DNA from: Turbatrix aceti
Taxonomy: Eukaryota > Nematoda > Chromadorea > Rhabditida > Panagrolaimidae
NCBI GenBank assembly: GCA_963969345.1
Contig: OZ017770.1
Span: 8,565,246-8,629,245 of the forward strand
Length of the DNA: 64,000 bases
Direction: 5' to 3'
Position numbers and translations under genes: made by a program. Numbering within the stretch: the stretch's first letter is position 1; every line of letters begins with the position of its first letter. The notes under the pieces are model-generated. The model was given only the letters and a program-made list of their open reading frames with translations. It ran no database searches and had not been told where the DNA came from. Positions 20,767 through 31,508 of the stretch are shown one piece after another.

Positions 20767-21648
20767 TGTAAGGCCCTGGGGTTTTGGGTTCCCGGAGTTT
20801 ACGAGTTGCTACTTTTATTCGGCTTACCGTCCACCTGGACGACTGCAAACTCCCCTTGACTTCGCTTCTCCAAATCAGCACAGTTTAGGCAGTAGGTGGT
20901 TTATTCACTTGAACAATAAGCTTGTAAGTTTCAACGTACGAATCAATCGACACTGATAACAGGATGAGGAGGGTTTTTATATACACAATCCCAGGGGGAG
21001 GAGAGAGAGTTTTAGCAGTGTCGTGAGACCGCCCATCAGGGCAAAGCATCACGACCCCGCCGTTGCCGGCGTACCTTGTATCTCCAATGTTGCTGACGCT
21101 TCCGGTGTTGCTGGGGTTTCCGGTTTGATCGGAAGCTGCGCTGCTTAGCATCCTGTAAACATAAGAGTGCTATTTCCACGCATGTTTTCTCCACCGCAGA
21201 GAATGTACATGCTGTAAGGCCCTGGGGTTTTGAGTTCCCGGACTTTACGAGTTGCTTCTATATTCGGCTTACCTTCCACTTGGACGACTGCAATACTCCC
21301 CTTTACTCAGCTTCTCGCAATCAGCACGGTTTGGGTTGTGAGCGGTTTTATTCACTCTGAACAGTAAGCCTTAACTTGCGAAAATCAATTGACCACAATC
21401 ACTGGAGGGGAGGGGTTTTTATATGCTCAGTCCTGGGGGATGAACAAAAGTTAAAGGCGGTGTCGTGCGACCGTCCATCAGGGCAATGCATCACGACACC
21501 GCCGTCGCCTGCGTTGCTTGTCTCCCCCATGCTGCCGCTTCCGTTGTCGCTAAGGTATCCGGTTGATCGGGATCGGCATTGCCTGGCTTCTTGTAAACAA
21601 CGGAGTATTATTCTCATGCATGTTTTTCCCCCAAAGAATGATCGTGCA
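20767..21648 (-). mobile_element. Two tandem LTR-like repeats (about 440 bp each)
   Basis: 20767-21212 and 21213 to about 21648 are direct copies with a 446-bp period. Read on the minus strand each starts TG[TC]AC and ends GGGCCTTACA. Each has a TATA box (GCATATAAAAA at 21416-21426; GTATATAAAAA at 20974-20984) and an AATAAA about 65-75 nt further on (21347-21352; 20900-20905). This is the order U3, TATA, R, polyadenylation signal, U5 of a long terminal repeat. No internal coding sequence lies between the two copies. Confidence 0.65.
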
Positions 21649-21689
21649 ACGTCACATGACGTGATGGAATCTGATGTTGCTTACCAATG

Positions 21690-22200
21690 AGTATCGAAAT
21701 ATGGCCTCACCGTAGTTGTCATTGATGACTTTTAATGCCGATTCATAACCCATGGTTGGTTTTGAACTCTGCGGGTACATGCCGGCTATAGACGCCCGGC
21801 TGATTGCTGTCCTCCACGAGAACCGCTGTTTGTAGGTTCCTGAGCTTGCCAACAACCGCTCGCTGCTACCAATATAAGCCCCAAGGCCTCGAAGACACGG
21901 TTTGGGGGCACGGTTTATTCTGGAGATAATAATTAACCAGAGCTTTTCATAGGGGAATTTATAAGGACAAAAACTACAATAACAACGTAGATGACGCGCC
22001 GACAGAAACGGAAGAATGATGGATTCTCTGAAAAACAAAGGAATGTTTACTCTCAGGCTCGCATGATCCCCCTTTCCCCCGTCGGCGCACCGGAACTATC
22101 TTGCAGCTTCGATCTTGCTTCGACCCCGCGTTGTGATCTTTCGATCTTGCTTTAACATTGCATAACGTGCCTAACAACTATCATAACGTGCCTTACATCC
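21690..22200 (-). mobile_element. Possible 5' end of an LTR retroelement (LTR, primer site, gag-like relic)
   Basis: On the minus strand from about 22197: TGTAAGGCACG, then CCTTATAAAT (TATA-like), then AGAATAAACC. An 18-nt primer-site-like word follows at 21871-21854 (TGGTAGCAGCGAGCGGTT); it shares TGGTAGCAG and GGTT with the complement of an initiator-methionine tRNA 3' end. About 80 nt on, a frame encodes ASIAGMYPQSSKPTMGYESA followed by LKVINDNYGEA, loosely resembling the gag region of BEL/Pao elements. The parts are consistent in order and strand, but each is weak alone. Confidence 0.4.
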
Positions 22201-22254
22201 CCTCTCCTCGGCATCTTCGTTCCCCAGACCGTGATCGACAACATCAACTAGCGC

Positions 22255-22345
22255 TGACGTGGTTTCCAAGTCGGTAGTCATCAGCTATCCCGCATACGCC
22301 AACGACATTGCACTCTTAGTCCACGATAAAAGTCGATAAAAGTGG
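22255..22345 (+). pseudogene. Reverse-transcriptase relic (YANDIALL box)
   Basis: 22295-22318 encodes YANDIALL, one substitution from the YADDIALL catalytic box common in LINE-type reverse transcriptases, in the short frame ISYPAYANDIALLVHDKSR ended by a stop. No longer homologous frame was found around it. It could be a decayed non-LTR retrotransposon fragment or chance. Confidence 0.35.
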
Positions 22346-22786
22346 AGATGTCGTTCCTGATTTGCATCCTAGCATCTTCTCAACCTGTCATAGCATTGAG
22401 CCACAGCCATGCTCGAAGCCAAAGAAACGCTGACTGAAGCCGCCACAGAGAGCCAGAGTCTGCAAAGCTGCAGCACTTGCAAAATCATGATAACCGAAGC
22501 ACGGAATTACACATTGTCAAGCCATAAGTTTTCAGGTAATGTTACGTGTGCATATACATTTTTTGTTGTTGTTTGTACATACATAAATATAATGTAGCGT
22601 GCGTGCATTTGCATATCAATCCAATGCACGTAAAAGAAAGATCAAAGCACTACGGCATCTGGATTCAAAAAAAAGTCATCCTTCTACGAGCCCAAAATCA
22701 CAAATATTACTCATCACAATGAAATCCGTTTATTACTTGCACCCTGCACTTGCCATCATCACATCACCAGAAACAAAATACATAAT
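22346..22786. other. Intergenic, 3' flank of the ZnF-UBP gene
   Basis: A short open frame at 22409-22597 has no domain and no supporting signals. AATAAA on the minus strand near 22735 is the probable polyadenylation signal of the gene ending at 22787. Confidence 0.45.
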
Positions 22787-23221
22787 TCAGTAAGCAACAT
22801 TACCAAATTTGTGGAGGTGGTAGGCATTCTTGGCAGGGATGAGCGCCTCGTTGTGGATGTAGTCGTCGCAGGCATAGCACCACGCAGAGAGATCGGCCTT
22901 GCTGAGAACGATGAGATGATTGTCGTGCTCCGTGGCGTGGCATACAGCGTGCTGATTCGTTTCACGTCCGCAATGGGTCTGAAAAAGGGGAGAGAGCTTA
23001 GTCAAGCAAGTTATATTCAATTGTGAGTTATAAAAACCTCTTACCTCATAGCACTGCAGGCAAACCCATCCATCAGATTCGTCGTGACACTCCTTGCAGA
23101 CATCGGTCATCCAGTTGGATTCGTGAGGCAGAGGCTTGACGGTGGTAAGATGAGGGCACCAGTTACGGGCTTCGATGACGAAGCGATGCTCGGGCTGGGT
23201 CGTGCTCGAAGAAGAAGCCAT
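22787..23221 (-). CDS. Single-domain ZnF-UBP (HDAC6-type) ubiquitin-binding protein
   Basis: Two exons, 23221-23045 and 22978-22787, give 122 aa that are almost entirely one UBP-type zinc finger. Ligand motifs in order: CPHL (22-25), CKEC (42-45), CLQC (54-57), HCGR, CHATEHDNH and AWCYACDDY. The C-terminus (ALIPAKNAYHLHKFG) aligns with the end of the HDAC6 finger. The Arg of CGR and the Trp and Tyr of AWCY..Y, which grip the free C-terminal Gly-Gly of ubiquitin in this family, are present. No deacetylase or protease domain is attached, so the likely role is sensing free ubiquitin tails or aggregates. The start follows a splice acceptor 15 nt upstream; a 5'UTR intron or trans-splice site is likely. 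Confidence 0.85.
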   Translation of the reverse strand: MASSSSTTQPEHRFVIEARNWCPHLTTVKPLPHESNWMTDVCKECHDESDGWVCLQCYEVRGFYNSQLNITCLTKLSPLFQTHCGRETNQHAVCHATEHDNHLIVLSKADLSAWCYACDDYIHNEALIPAKNAYHLHKFGNVAY

Positions 23222-23774
23222 ACCCGTGAAAAATTCCTGGAAAAAAAACGAAAAATAGAGTTTATAACGCACCCTGATGAGATCATTATATTATATGAAA
23301 CACAGTCCTTCACGGGATTACACGTAAGAAGCATCAGAATGTCATTTAAGCCCGAGAACGAAGCATGGCAAATCCATCCAACAAAAATAACAAGCATAAA
23401 AACGCGCACGCGGAACTCTTTGCAGTGCATAAAGCTATAAGCGTCTCGAAGCGAACTTGAATGCCTGCTCTCCTATTATAGCGTTGAGGTCGCGCTTTTT
23501 GAATGCATGTGCCATCGCGAAAATCCAGGTGGCTTTCGCCTTGGGTTATGATGCTCTCCTGCTTGTTTACACGTAGTTAACGTTGTTTTAACCAATTTGA
23601 AGGCTCCCCCCACGATTTGACAACTGCACGCGGGGTGTGCACTTTTTATAGCTCTAAACCGCCTGCTTTCGTTCCTCATTTTTATTTACTACGTGGTTGC
23701 CGAGATTGTCCATACGCTTATTCCCTTTTCCGTTGTTTAATCGTGTTAATTGAGGCTTATTTGGTGGATGGGCC
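23222..23774. promoter_or_regulatory. Divergent interval between the ZnF-UBP gene and the next gene
   Basis: About 550 bp shared upstream region of two divergent genes. A splice acceptor on the minus strand near 23236 shows that the ZnF-UBP transcript begins further inside. No conserved promoter motif recognised. Confidence 0.4.
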
Positions 23775-26700
23775 ATGGATGAAGAAGGAAGAACCTGCAA
23801 GTCGCCGCCAACGACTGGGGTGCCGGCTTCGACCGCGTCATTTGTCAATGGCACGACGTCTTCCGCGCCATCCACGTCTACGGCTGGTTTGCAGTATTCG
23901 ACGTCGATGGCTGGCCAGAAGGGATCGAGCGAAGGCGCTTCTACGTCAAGGACCGCCCAACGCATGAGATCCAGTTCAAGTGGAAGCGGGAGGATGAACT
24001 CAACCGGCGCAAACGCCGCTGGACCCGCTCCTGTGCAGTACCGAGCCGTGCAAATCGTCAATAGCTCACAGCAGTCGTCATCGACTGGCAATTCTATCTC
24101 ACGATCGGGTTCTGGTGAGCTTTTAGCTAGTTTTGAGAATAATAAACATTCAATAATGTTTTTTTTAGGAACGTTTACGGCGCCGTTGCCTGTTTCGCAT
24201 AAAATGCCGTCCTCAAAATCTCATCACTCGGATAAGAATGCCAGTGGGAGCCTGCAGCAACACTCACATATACAATCTCAACAGCACTTTCCCACCCAGA
24301 TCGTGAGTTGAAAGTTTGCGTGTGAATGAATCCAACTCATCATTTTTCTTATTTTTTTAGCACCAAATTCAAGCTGGCAAGCATATTCAGATGATTCACG
24401 TGAACAATACACCCTACCAGATAATCAATAACCAGGGAAGTAAGCAACAGTCGTCACAACACATGACGTTGCAGCCTTTTGTCCACCCACAACAGCAGTT
24501 TGTGACCAACAGCAACGGTCAGAGACTCATCATTGCGCAGGCTCAGGACGGCGTTCAGACTGTACAGGCGATGCAGGGTCATACGATTCAGACAATTCAT
24601 CATACGGTTTCGTCGACGAATACCGCGTTTCAGATGAATAAGTCAAATTCGAAGAATGTGGGTTTTTATATCCATTTATGGGTTCAAAAATTTTTTTTAC
24701 AGACAGTGGTCATCGGACCAATCCAACGAGAAGACACGACTTTTCTGAGCAATGGGAACACGTCGAGCAGTTCATCTTCATCGTCTCCGGTGAAAGCCCG
24801 GCCCCCGCCCAGTCCGCTAGCCCGGACCAACGATTCGGTTCACCACAAATCTCGGGCACCTCCCCAGCGATCTAGGCACCAGAAACTGTCTCTGTCGGAT
24901 AGCGGGAACCACAGCATGCAACCCATTCGGATACCAGCAATCTCGGCTGACAGTGGATCGACGGTATTTCGCTTTGATCCAACTACGAAGAAGATGATCT
25001 CGGTAGGCAAGGGAAACCAATTCTTCGGTTCACCACAAAAGATGGAATTGGTCAAGCCGGAATCTCCGCGTATGTCTAACATACCACCGCCGAATACGAA
25101 TAACCAATCGATTTTGATTTCTCCAATGTCGCAAACTTTGTCGAATCACACTGCTTCGCCCGATTTTCCGTCTTCGCCGAACAAACAGCCTTCGAAGGCG
25201 ACAAGCGTTGATTCGGAGCTGCCGGCTACAATCAAATCGCTGAGTGCCGCAGATGCCGTTCTCCGTCCGCCCGGGGCGCCTTCATTTACGTCGAAGAATT
25301 TAAATTCTGTTTTTGAGAAACTCCCTGACGATCCGGAATTACGATACCGGCAACTGAAGAATGTTTATCAATGCGTCATTTTTGTATGTTTAAAAAGAAT
25401 TTTTTTGAATATTTCAAGTTTTTGTTTTTTTAGGAAAACGAGGTTTACTTTTCCCAAATCAGGGATTTAAATCTTGAGATCTTCAAAATTCATCAGGATA
25501 ACCTGTTTCTCTGGAATAGGCTACAAGAGTACGAAGAACTCTCCGACGAAGCGGATTCCGACGTCGAAGTCAATATCGATGACGTGACGACGAATAACTC
25601 AAAAAAGCGGTCTGCGTCCAAACCACCCAACGGTCCTGCCAGGAAGAAACCCACTCCGGCACCGAGACCCAAAATTGCCCTGACTGCTGTTGTGACAACG
25701 ACGACGGTCGTCGTGACGACTACTTCGCCGCTGACGATGTCGACTGTTACTACTGCTACACTAACATCGTCTACCTACAAGACAACCGTCTCTGGCAGTT
25801 TCAAGTGCACGATTGGAGGCGATGAATCTGATGGAACGAAAAGCGAAGGCAGTCGCGAGCCTTCTGTGGTAACGACTGCATCATCGACGTCTTCAAGCAC
25901 CGATTCGGTTCATTTGTTCCACAACACACTGACGGTTAACAAATTCCCACTATCGATGCAGGCAACACCGTCAAAGTCGCCTGCAAAACTGGATGGCAAA
26001 GAAAAATCCCCTGCGTCGGTGGCTGTTGAGAAAGCGGATAATTCTAATCCGACGTCTGACACCTCAAAGCCCGGATTGAAGAGAGCACCACCACGCCAGG
26101 CTTCAGCCAGGGGGATGAACGATGATTCCACGGATATACAGGTCCTGGGCTCGTCCTCGTCTCTGAAGAAGCCATTTAAGCTGAGATTCCCGGTCGTGGC
26201 TCCCATCACGAAGCCTACACCCGAGCAGATAGCGCTTCTCCGAAATCGTCGCCAACTTCCTGCCCAGTCTTCTGTCGAGCCGAAGAAACCAACTTTTGTT
26301 CGAAAATATGAATCTGACAGCTCCAGCGACGAATCTGGTTCTTCGGGTGATGAACGACCGAAAGCAACCGCGCGTCGAAGGATTCCAGATGCTCTAAGAC
26401 CGCAGCTCACTGCTAAACGGAATCTTCCTCTCGGAGAGCCGTCAACAAGGCCCCGTCCCAGTCGATCTACAGTGCCAGGGACTGCTTCTGCGATTTCAAC
26501 GCGACATGGAGGCGGTACGGACAAAGTTCCAACCAACAAAGATCCTATACCACCGAGTAGCACGCCATCATCGTCTTCGTTGTCTGCGACTGTGACTGCG
26601 GCTGTTTTACGTTCGCCCCAGGACAACGGACTGAAGTCTCCTTCCGCGTCGAGAAAGACCTCGGAAATCAAGAGCAACACCGGTGGAACCGGTAGTGGAG

Positions 26701-27286
26701 GAAGGTCGATTCCTGGGCCGTACTCGATCACCGAGCATCCAGTGTCCTCAGGACTGCGCGGAACACAGGTTCTACCGACTGCATCTACGACTTTGAATCC
26801 CAAAATGAAGGCTAAAGGTTTGTTAATTTTTTGGAATTAAAAGAAAATATTTTTTGTGTTTTAGTCGTTGTCATGGATCTCCCACCCGCACCCGGCACTT
26901 TTCGGGCATCAACGACCTCGAACAAGACCACGCCATCCAAGTCTACGGCGTACATCAAGAGCGATCCCATCAAGTCGTACGCGGCGACAACCAAAGCTGC
27001 GATGCCGGCAAAACTCCGCCGATCTCCCCTCCCGACCGGCGAAAATCTACTTGAGAAATCGATACGCGCTGACCGTAGCCTGCTTCTACCGACGGCACCG
27101 AAGAAGCCCGCTTCTCGCAACTATACCCTCCAATCCACGCTCTCGTCTACTTCGCTGCCACTAGGCGCTTCCCGCAATACGATATCGTCTGCGAATGTTG
27201 CGTCTCCATGGCCTGAATCACCTCAAGTTGCCTCAAATCCCATGATGCCGCCTACCGATCTCAAGACAAACAACCCTCGCAAGTAA
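23775..27286 (+). CDS. Large disordered Ser/Thr-rich protein with one short coiled coil
   Basis: Exons 23775-24114, 24169-24302, 24361-24657, 24703-25383, 25434-26817 and 26865-27286 give 1085 aa. Most is low complexity: Gln-rich (about 140-260), Ser/Pro/Thr-rich, and basic clusters such as KKRSASKPP and ATARRRIPDALR. The only ordered-looking part is at about 470-530: ELRYRQLKNVYQ continued by ENEVYFSQIRDLNLEIFKIH and LWNRLQEYEELSDEAD, a charged coiled coil before an acidic tract. That segment vaguely resembles the coiled coil of TFPT, the INO80 subunit, but the match is weak. The composition suggests a nuclear chromatin or transcription factor. Polyadenylation signal AATAAA at 27461. The exon 4/5 boundary could instead use a donor 24 nt upstream. 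Confidence 0.75.
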
Positions 27287-27483
27287 CTGCTACAGATGTA
27301 AGATTTGGTTAAAATACGAAAAGTACGTGTTCGGCACTAACTGTTTTATACTCCCCTCGCCCTCGATATTGTGTAAAATTTTTTTGCGGCATTAACGACT
27401 TCCCCTCTTTGTCACTTTTTTCACATTTTTCCAAACTTTACGATCTCTTTTGTAAAAGTTAATAAATTCACGGATCCAATTTC

Positions 27484-28609
27484 TCAGTGTTGATTTTCAT
27501 CAGACTCACAGAAAAAAATTGTTCGCCGTTTTGTGGGGGGTTTTCGGGGGCCTTTATTGCGTAGACGGGGGCTGGGACTGGGTGAGGACGTATCCGGAAT
27601 AATAATTTGCGCCGGAATGAAGCTTTCGTCCGACTCGTTACTCTGACGTGGGTGCACCTGGTTGAGCTGAGCTACGAGTTGTTTTCGCTCAAGCATGCAG
27701 GCTTCGAGCTCGTTTATCAACGCTGCTTCGGCCAAAATATCGTGGTTGACGTATTCGGGCGATTGAATTTCTTCTGCGTCGTCTTCGGGTTCAGCAGGTA
27801 CTTCAGGCGGGTATTCTTCGATTTGCGATAGAGGAATGAGGTTTGGTTTTTTACAGATAGGAGGAACAGGAGGCTTTTTCTTTTCCCAGAATATCACGGG
27901 TGTGGAGGGAGACGCCTTTTCAGGGCTTTCTGGCCTATAAGAAAATTATTTTTAGATTTTGCCTCCTGATTAATAAATAATTCATACACTCTATCGTAAT
28001 GCTGTCTCACAGGGGGTGCTGGTTTCTCGGTTTCCGGGGTTACAGCCCATTCATTTGACTGTAAACTGAAATAATAAAAAAAAAAGATTGTTATTCATGT
28101 TTTTTTTGCCTCCCACACGTTTTTGTTTGATCAAGCGTACCCTTTTTCGTCTCCTCTATTGATCGATGCGTAATCGCCTGAGTCAGCGCGATGCAAGGAA
28201 GACGACGTCGGCGCATCATCGCCGTCAACGGACCTGCAACAAAAGCACAAAGGTGAACTGACCTCACATCAGGAAGTGAGTCAAACCTTTCGACCCCGTT
28301 GAAGGTGGGGCTCTCCAGATTAGTATCAATCATCGAATTTACGTAGTCTGAACTGACGTAGACATTGCTGTCTTCGATTTTCAAGAGAGTCAAGCCTTGC
28401 AACTTGTCGTCTACCTGTTTACCGGGGATGTGAATGCAGTGCCTGTAAATTGAAGCTTGTTACAAATTGAGCCTCAAAAAGGTGAAAACATACCTTGGAT
28501 CCTGAGGCTTTCCAATATCAGTCAACTTAATCGGTCGTTTTCTTTTTTCGGCCTTAGGCCGAGGTTCCAATTGATTTTCAAGTATCTTGGAGGAAAGTTT
28601 TGTCAGCAT
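27484..28609 (-). CDS. Unknown acidic, proline-rich protein
   Basis: Exons 28609-28494, 28442-28287, 28233-28141, 28065-27988 and 27934-27484 give 297 aa. No family recognised. The N-terminus is basic (RPKAEKRKRPIKLTDIGK, a possible nuclear signal). The middle is acidic and Ser-rich. Near 160-230 lies a Pro/Glu tract (YPPEVPAEPEDDAEEIQSPE), then a short helix (LINELEACMLERKQLVAQLN), and the tail is basic (RNKGPRKPPTKRRT). Intron 2 is modelled as 53 nt (AAAG/GTTTGA); a nearer donor would make it only 29 nt in the same frame. The gene converges on the previous one with only about 200 bp between stops. Confidence 0.65.
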
Positions 28610-28919
28610 GACGGGCGTTTAGCGTATGAGGAGGTTTTTCTCTCGACTGCTTATCATGGTCCCTTGGCGCGATGGGTTTCTCTCCTTTTTTATCGCTCGC
28701 AGCAGCAGCAGCCACACGACGACGATGCATTCGTCCTGTATACACCTGTAGCGCACACGCCTGACAAGTGTAAAACTGATTCTAAGACAAGGGGAATTTA
28801 TTATAACGCATGATGAGGAAAACGAATAGATTCTGTGAGCAATAGGTTCAGGGAAACAAATGGTACAGAGTTTTGGGTCGAGATGCATGCATGGTACGTA
28901 CAATATCTAACAATCATCA
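28610..28919. other. Spacer between two minus-strand genes
   Basis: 310 bp between the stop of the PAN/TSP1 gene and the start of the acidic-protein gene. It contains a CAG/GCA-rich patch near 28694. It is longer than a typical nematode operon spacer and has no obvious trans-splice acceptor next to the downstream start. Confidence 0.4.
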
Positions 28920-30960
28920 TCAACAAGGATTCGTGCAGTATTCGTATTTTTTTGTATCCGCGAATTGTATTACACCAAACTGACAGCTGTCAAAAATCTT
29001 GCAACACACGTTTGGTCGACATTTTGATCTTCGAAGTGCTCTAATTAGTTTTTCTGCAAAAAAAATTTTTTCTTGTTTTTGAGAATTTTTTTTTGATTAC
29101 CTTTTATCGTCTGACTTTCTTCAGACGCCACACGCTGGTGGGATTCTGTGTTTTCTGTGCTTTCGGTGCACGGCCTGGATTCGTGGCCACATATTTTCCC
29201 CCACGCACAGGTTTTTGTTCGTTGCTGGAGGGAATTGCCTCGGTCGCACGCCGACCATTCACTCCATCCACTGGCTTCGTTGTCGTCGACAAAGTCTGAA
29301 ATTGATCATCATCATGCATTTTGTCCATCTTAGAAACTTATTGGGTCTACCGTGATGCTTAGTGTCAAAATCGGATGTGTCCTGATGATTCACACTGGTG
29401 GGACTTGCAAATCGCCGGATGACGCCGTCGGACGATCCATTGCATCCTGTTTCAAAGTAATCCACAAGATCTGAGCTCTCATTGGTGAACAAGTCGGGCT
29501 GCGTGAATCTATTTTCTGTGTTCAAAATACAGTTGAGTTGAGATTCTTCGAAGTAGTACATGCCAGAGATGCACTTGAAGCCGTAGAGCTTCTTGCTGTT
29601 AAGACAATAATCAAAACATTGTTGAAGCGAAGATGCGTCGACGACAGTTTCGGCAAATCCAACCAAGATTTGTTGCGGAAAGCGATTGTAAACCGACGGA
29701 CAGTCACTACATAAGAAAAATTCATCCTTCAGGCTAATCTCCTTCTGAAAAAAAACATACTTGGCAACTTTTTCTTCGACGCAAATTTTTTCGTAGTAAT
29801 CCGTTCCGACACTCTGCTTGAGCCGACCATTGCCCAGAGGCACTGCGGTCTCTACTGATAGCACGCATTTTGAACGCGCGTATTCAAAGGAACTGCAGGC
29901 GAATGATGTTTTGTTCGGCTAAAAATGGGGGGGTATTATTTTCAGGGGACAGGGGAATAAAAAAAATTACCAGAGTATTTCTTTCACAAATTTCGAGACA
30001 TTCGTCCAGGGAAACGCCATGTGCGACAAAATCGTCGTTTTCAAATAATTCGAAATCATTTGTTCTGAGGAACTTTGCTGCTTTTCCGGGCTCACAACTC
30101 TGGATAGGTGGAAGCGACTTTGTGGTCACTACTTTAGAACTTTCCAAGCTGGCTTCTGGAAAACTGCTGATTTGTTCTTTTTGTTTGGGTGCTGGTGTTG
30201 GTAATTCAGGAATTGATTCCGTGCGTGAACCGCTGCCATCACCGGAAAGTATCAAAGCATCCGCGTTGCAACTGATAGCAGCGGTCGGCTCAAAGTAGTC
30301 TCGCGTTTGAAATCGCAGCAATCGCGCAGGTGACTGATCTCCAACGTGTGCAAACAAATCGCATACTTGGTTTAGGTTATCGTAAACAAATGATCGGCAA
30401 CTATACACGCCAACCTGAGATTTGAGGCATTGAATTTTACAATTTTGAAGAGATATGGAAGATCGTCTTTCGTAGGGTTGAGCGTTTACGATAATGCTAT
30501 TTGAGTATCGCCGGAAACAAGGATCACCTGAAATTCAAACTGTCTGCAGTATTCCAAAAAATATTGTGCATCAAAAAAATTAATTGTTTCTGCTTACTCA
30601 AATCAGGTATTCCTGTGATAACGTTTTTTGTCAGCGGCAAATCCCTGCTAGCAGGAGTTGAATAAGGGTCCTTGGGATATTTCGGTTCTTTGCGCTTTTT
30701 TACAGATGCATTTGGAATTGTTGTAACGGAATAACTAAAGCCGTTGCTATCCACATCAGGTGTCACCTTCGCGTGAAATCCTCTAAAGAAACACAATCAA
30801 GCATGACCGAAAGAATAAATTTCACAACTCACCTGGAATCATGATGTGAGTGATGCGATCGTAAATCGTACTCGGTGTCACTTTCCTCAAAATCAGGATC
30901 CAGCGGATTGGCCCCAGTCAATGTGGCCAGGCAAATCACAAAGAGTAACCTCGGAAACAT
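28920..30960 (-). CDS. Secreted protein with three PAN/apple domains and a thrombospondin type-1 repeat
   Basis: Exons 30960-30833, 30782-30598, 30527-29971, 29918-29761, 29706-29351, 29295-29101 and 29053-28920 give 570 aa. Signal peptide MFPRLLFVICLATLTGA. PAN domains lie at about 107-180 (CFRRYSNS ... CKIQCLKS), about 230-340 (CEPGKAAKFL ... CLEICERN ... CSSFEYARSKC) and about 343-435 (CPSVYNRFPQ ... CFDYCLNS). A TSP1 repeat follows at about 473-505 (SGWSEWSACDRGNSLQQRTK, then CAWGKICG, RPC), and then a cysteine-rich tail (KCRPNVCCKIFDSC). Such combinations belong to nematode cuticle or extracellular-matrix proteins. The TSP1 exon is read in a different frame from the genomic continuation of exon 5, which supports the 29296-29350 intron. 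The start follows a splice acceptor 12 nt upstream. Confidence 0.82.
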
Positions 30961-31508
30961 ACTTTTACCCTGAATGGTGGTAGAAAAGAAAAAAAATCAA
31001 GCAATACTACAATTACCACGTGCTTATGCAACGTACAAGTAAATATGAATGAATGTTATGTCTAAAGATTTTACAAAAAAAGAAAGTAGCAAGCGTTCAT
31101 CTGGAGGACGAACAAGTAGCGAGTGAAGGAGAGGGAGGATTCCTTGAGGTCCAGTCAGTGGGAGGGAACGAGGTCAGCCCTTGCGACCTAACAAATTTTA
31201 CTCGATTTTACTCAGATTGACCTAGATACGACTTCTGAAAGCGAGGATACAACCGATATGCCCGTTTTCGGTCGCCGTTAATCCTCAAGATAGAAACTGT
31301 TTTCGCCACTGTACAAAAAAACGTTTAAGACTGATGTTTTTATGATCAATTAAAAATCGTCTTCTTTTTTTTCGAGTTTGATGTACAAAAAACTTTTTAT
31401 ACTACATACACATTAAAACTTGTCTTTTGTTTACAAAGTACAGGTTGAAAAATAAATAATATGTTAATTTTGACCAAGTTAAAAAGAGGGATTTTTGATT
31501 TTCGATTA
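30961..31508. other. Intergenic
   Basis: 5' flank of the PAN/TSP1 gene on the left and 3' flank of the receptor gene on the right. AT-rich; no gene seen. Confidence 0.45.

Noticed and set aside
25910..26803. 297-codon antisense frame in the disordered-protein gene
   Set aside because: The sense strand has consistent exons and splice sites; the antisense frame follows from biased codon composition.
29104..29328. 74-codon minus-strand frame overlapping the PAN/TSP1 gene
   Set aside because: It is a shadow of the TSP1 exon, whose true frame shows the WSEWSAC pattern with conserved cysteines.
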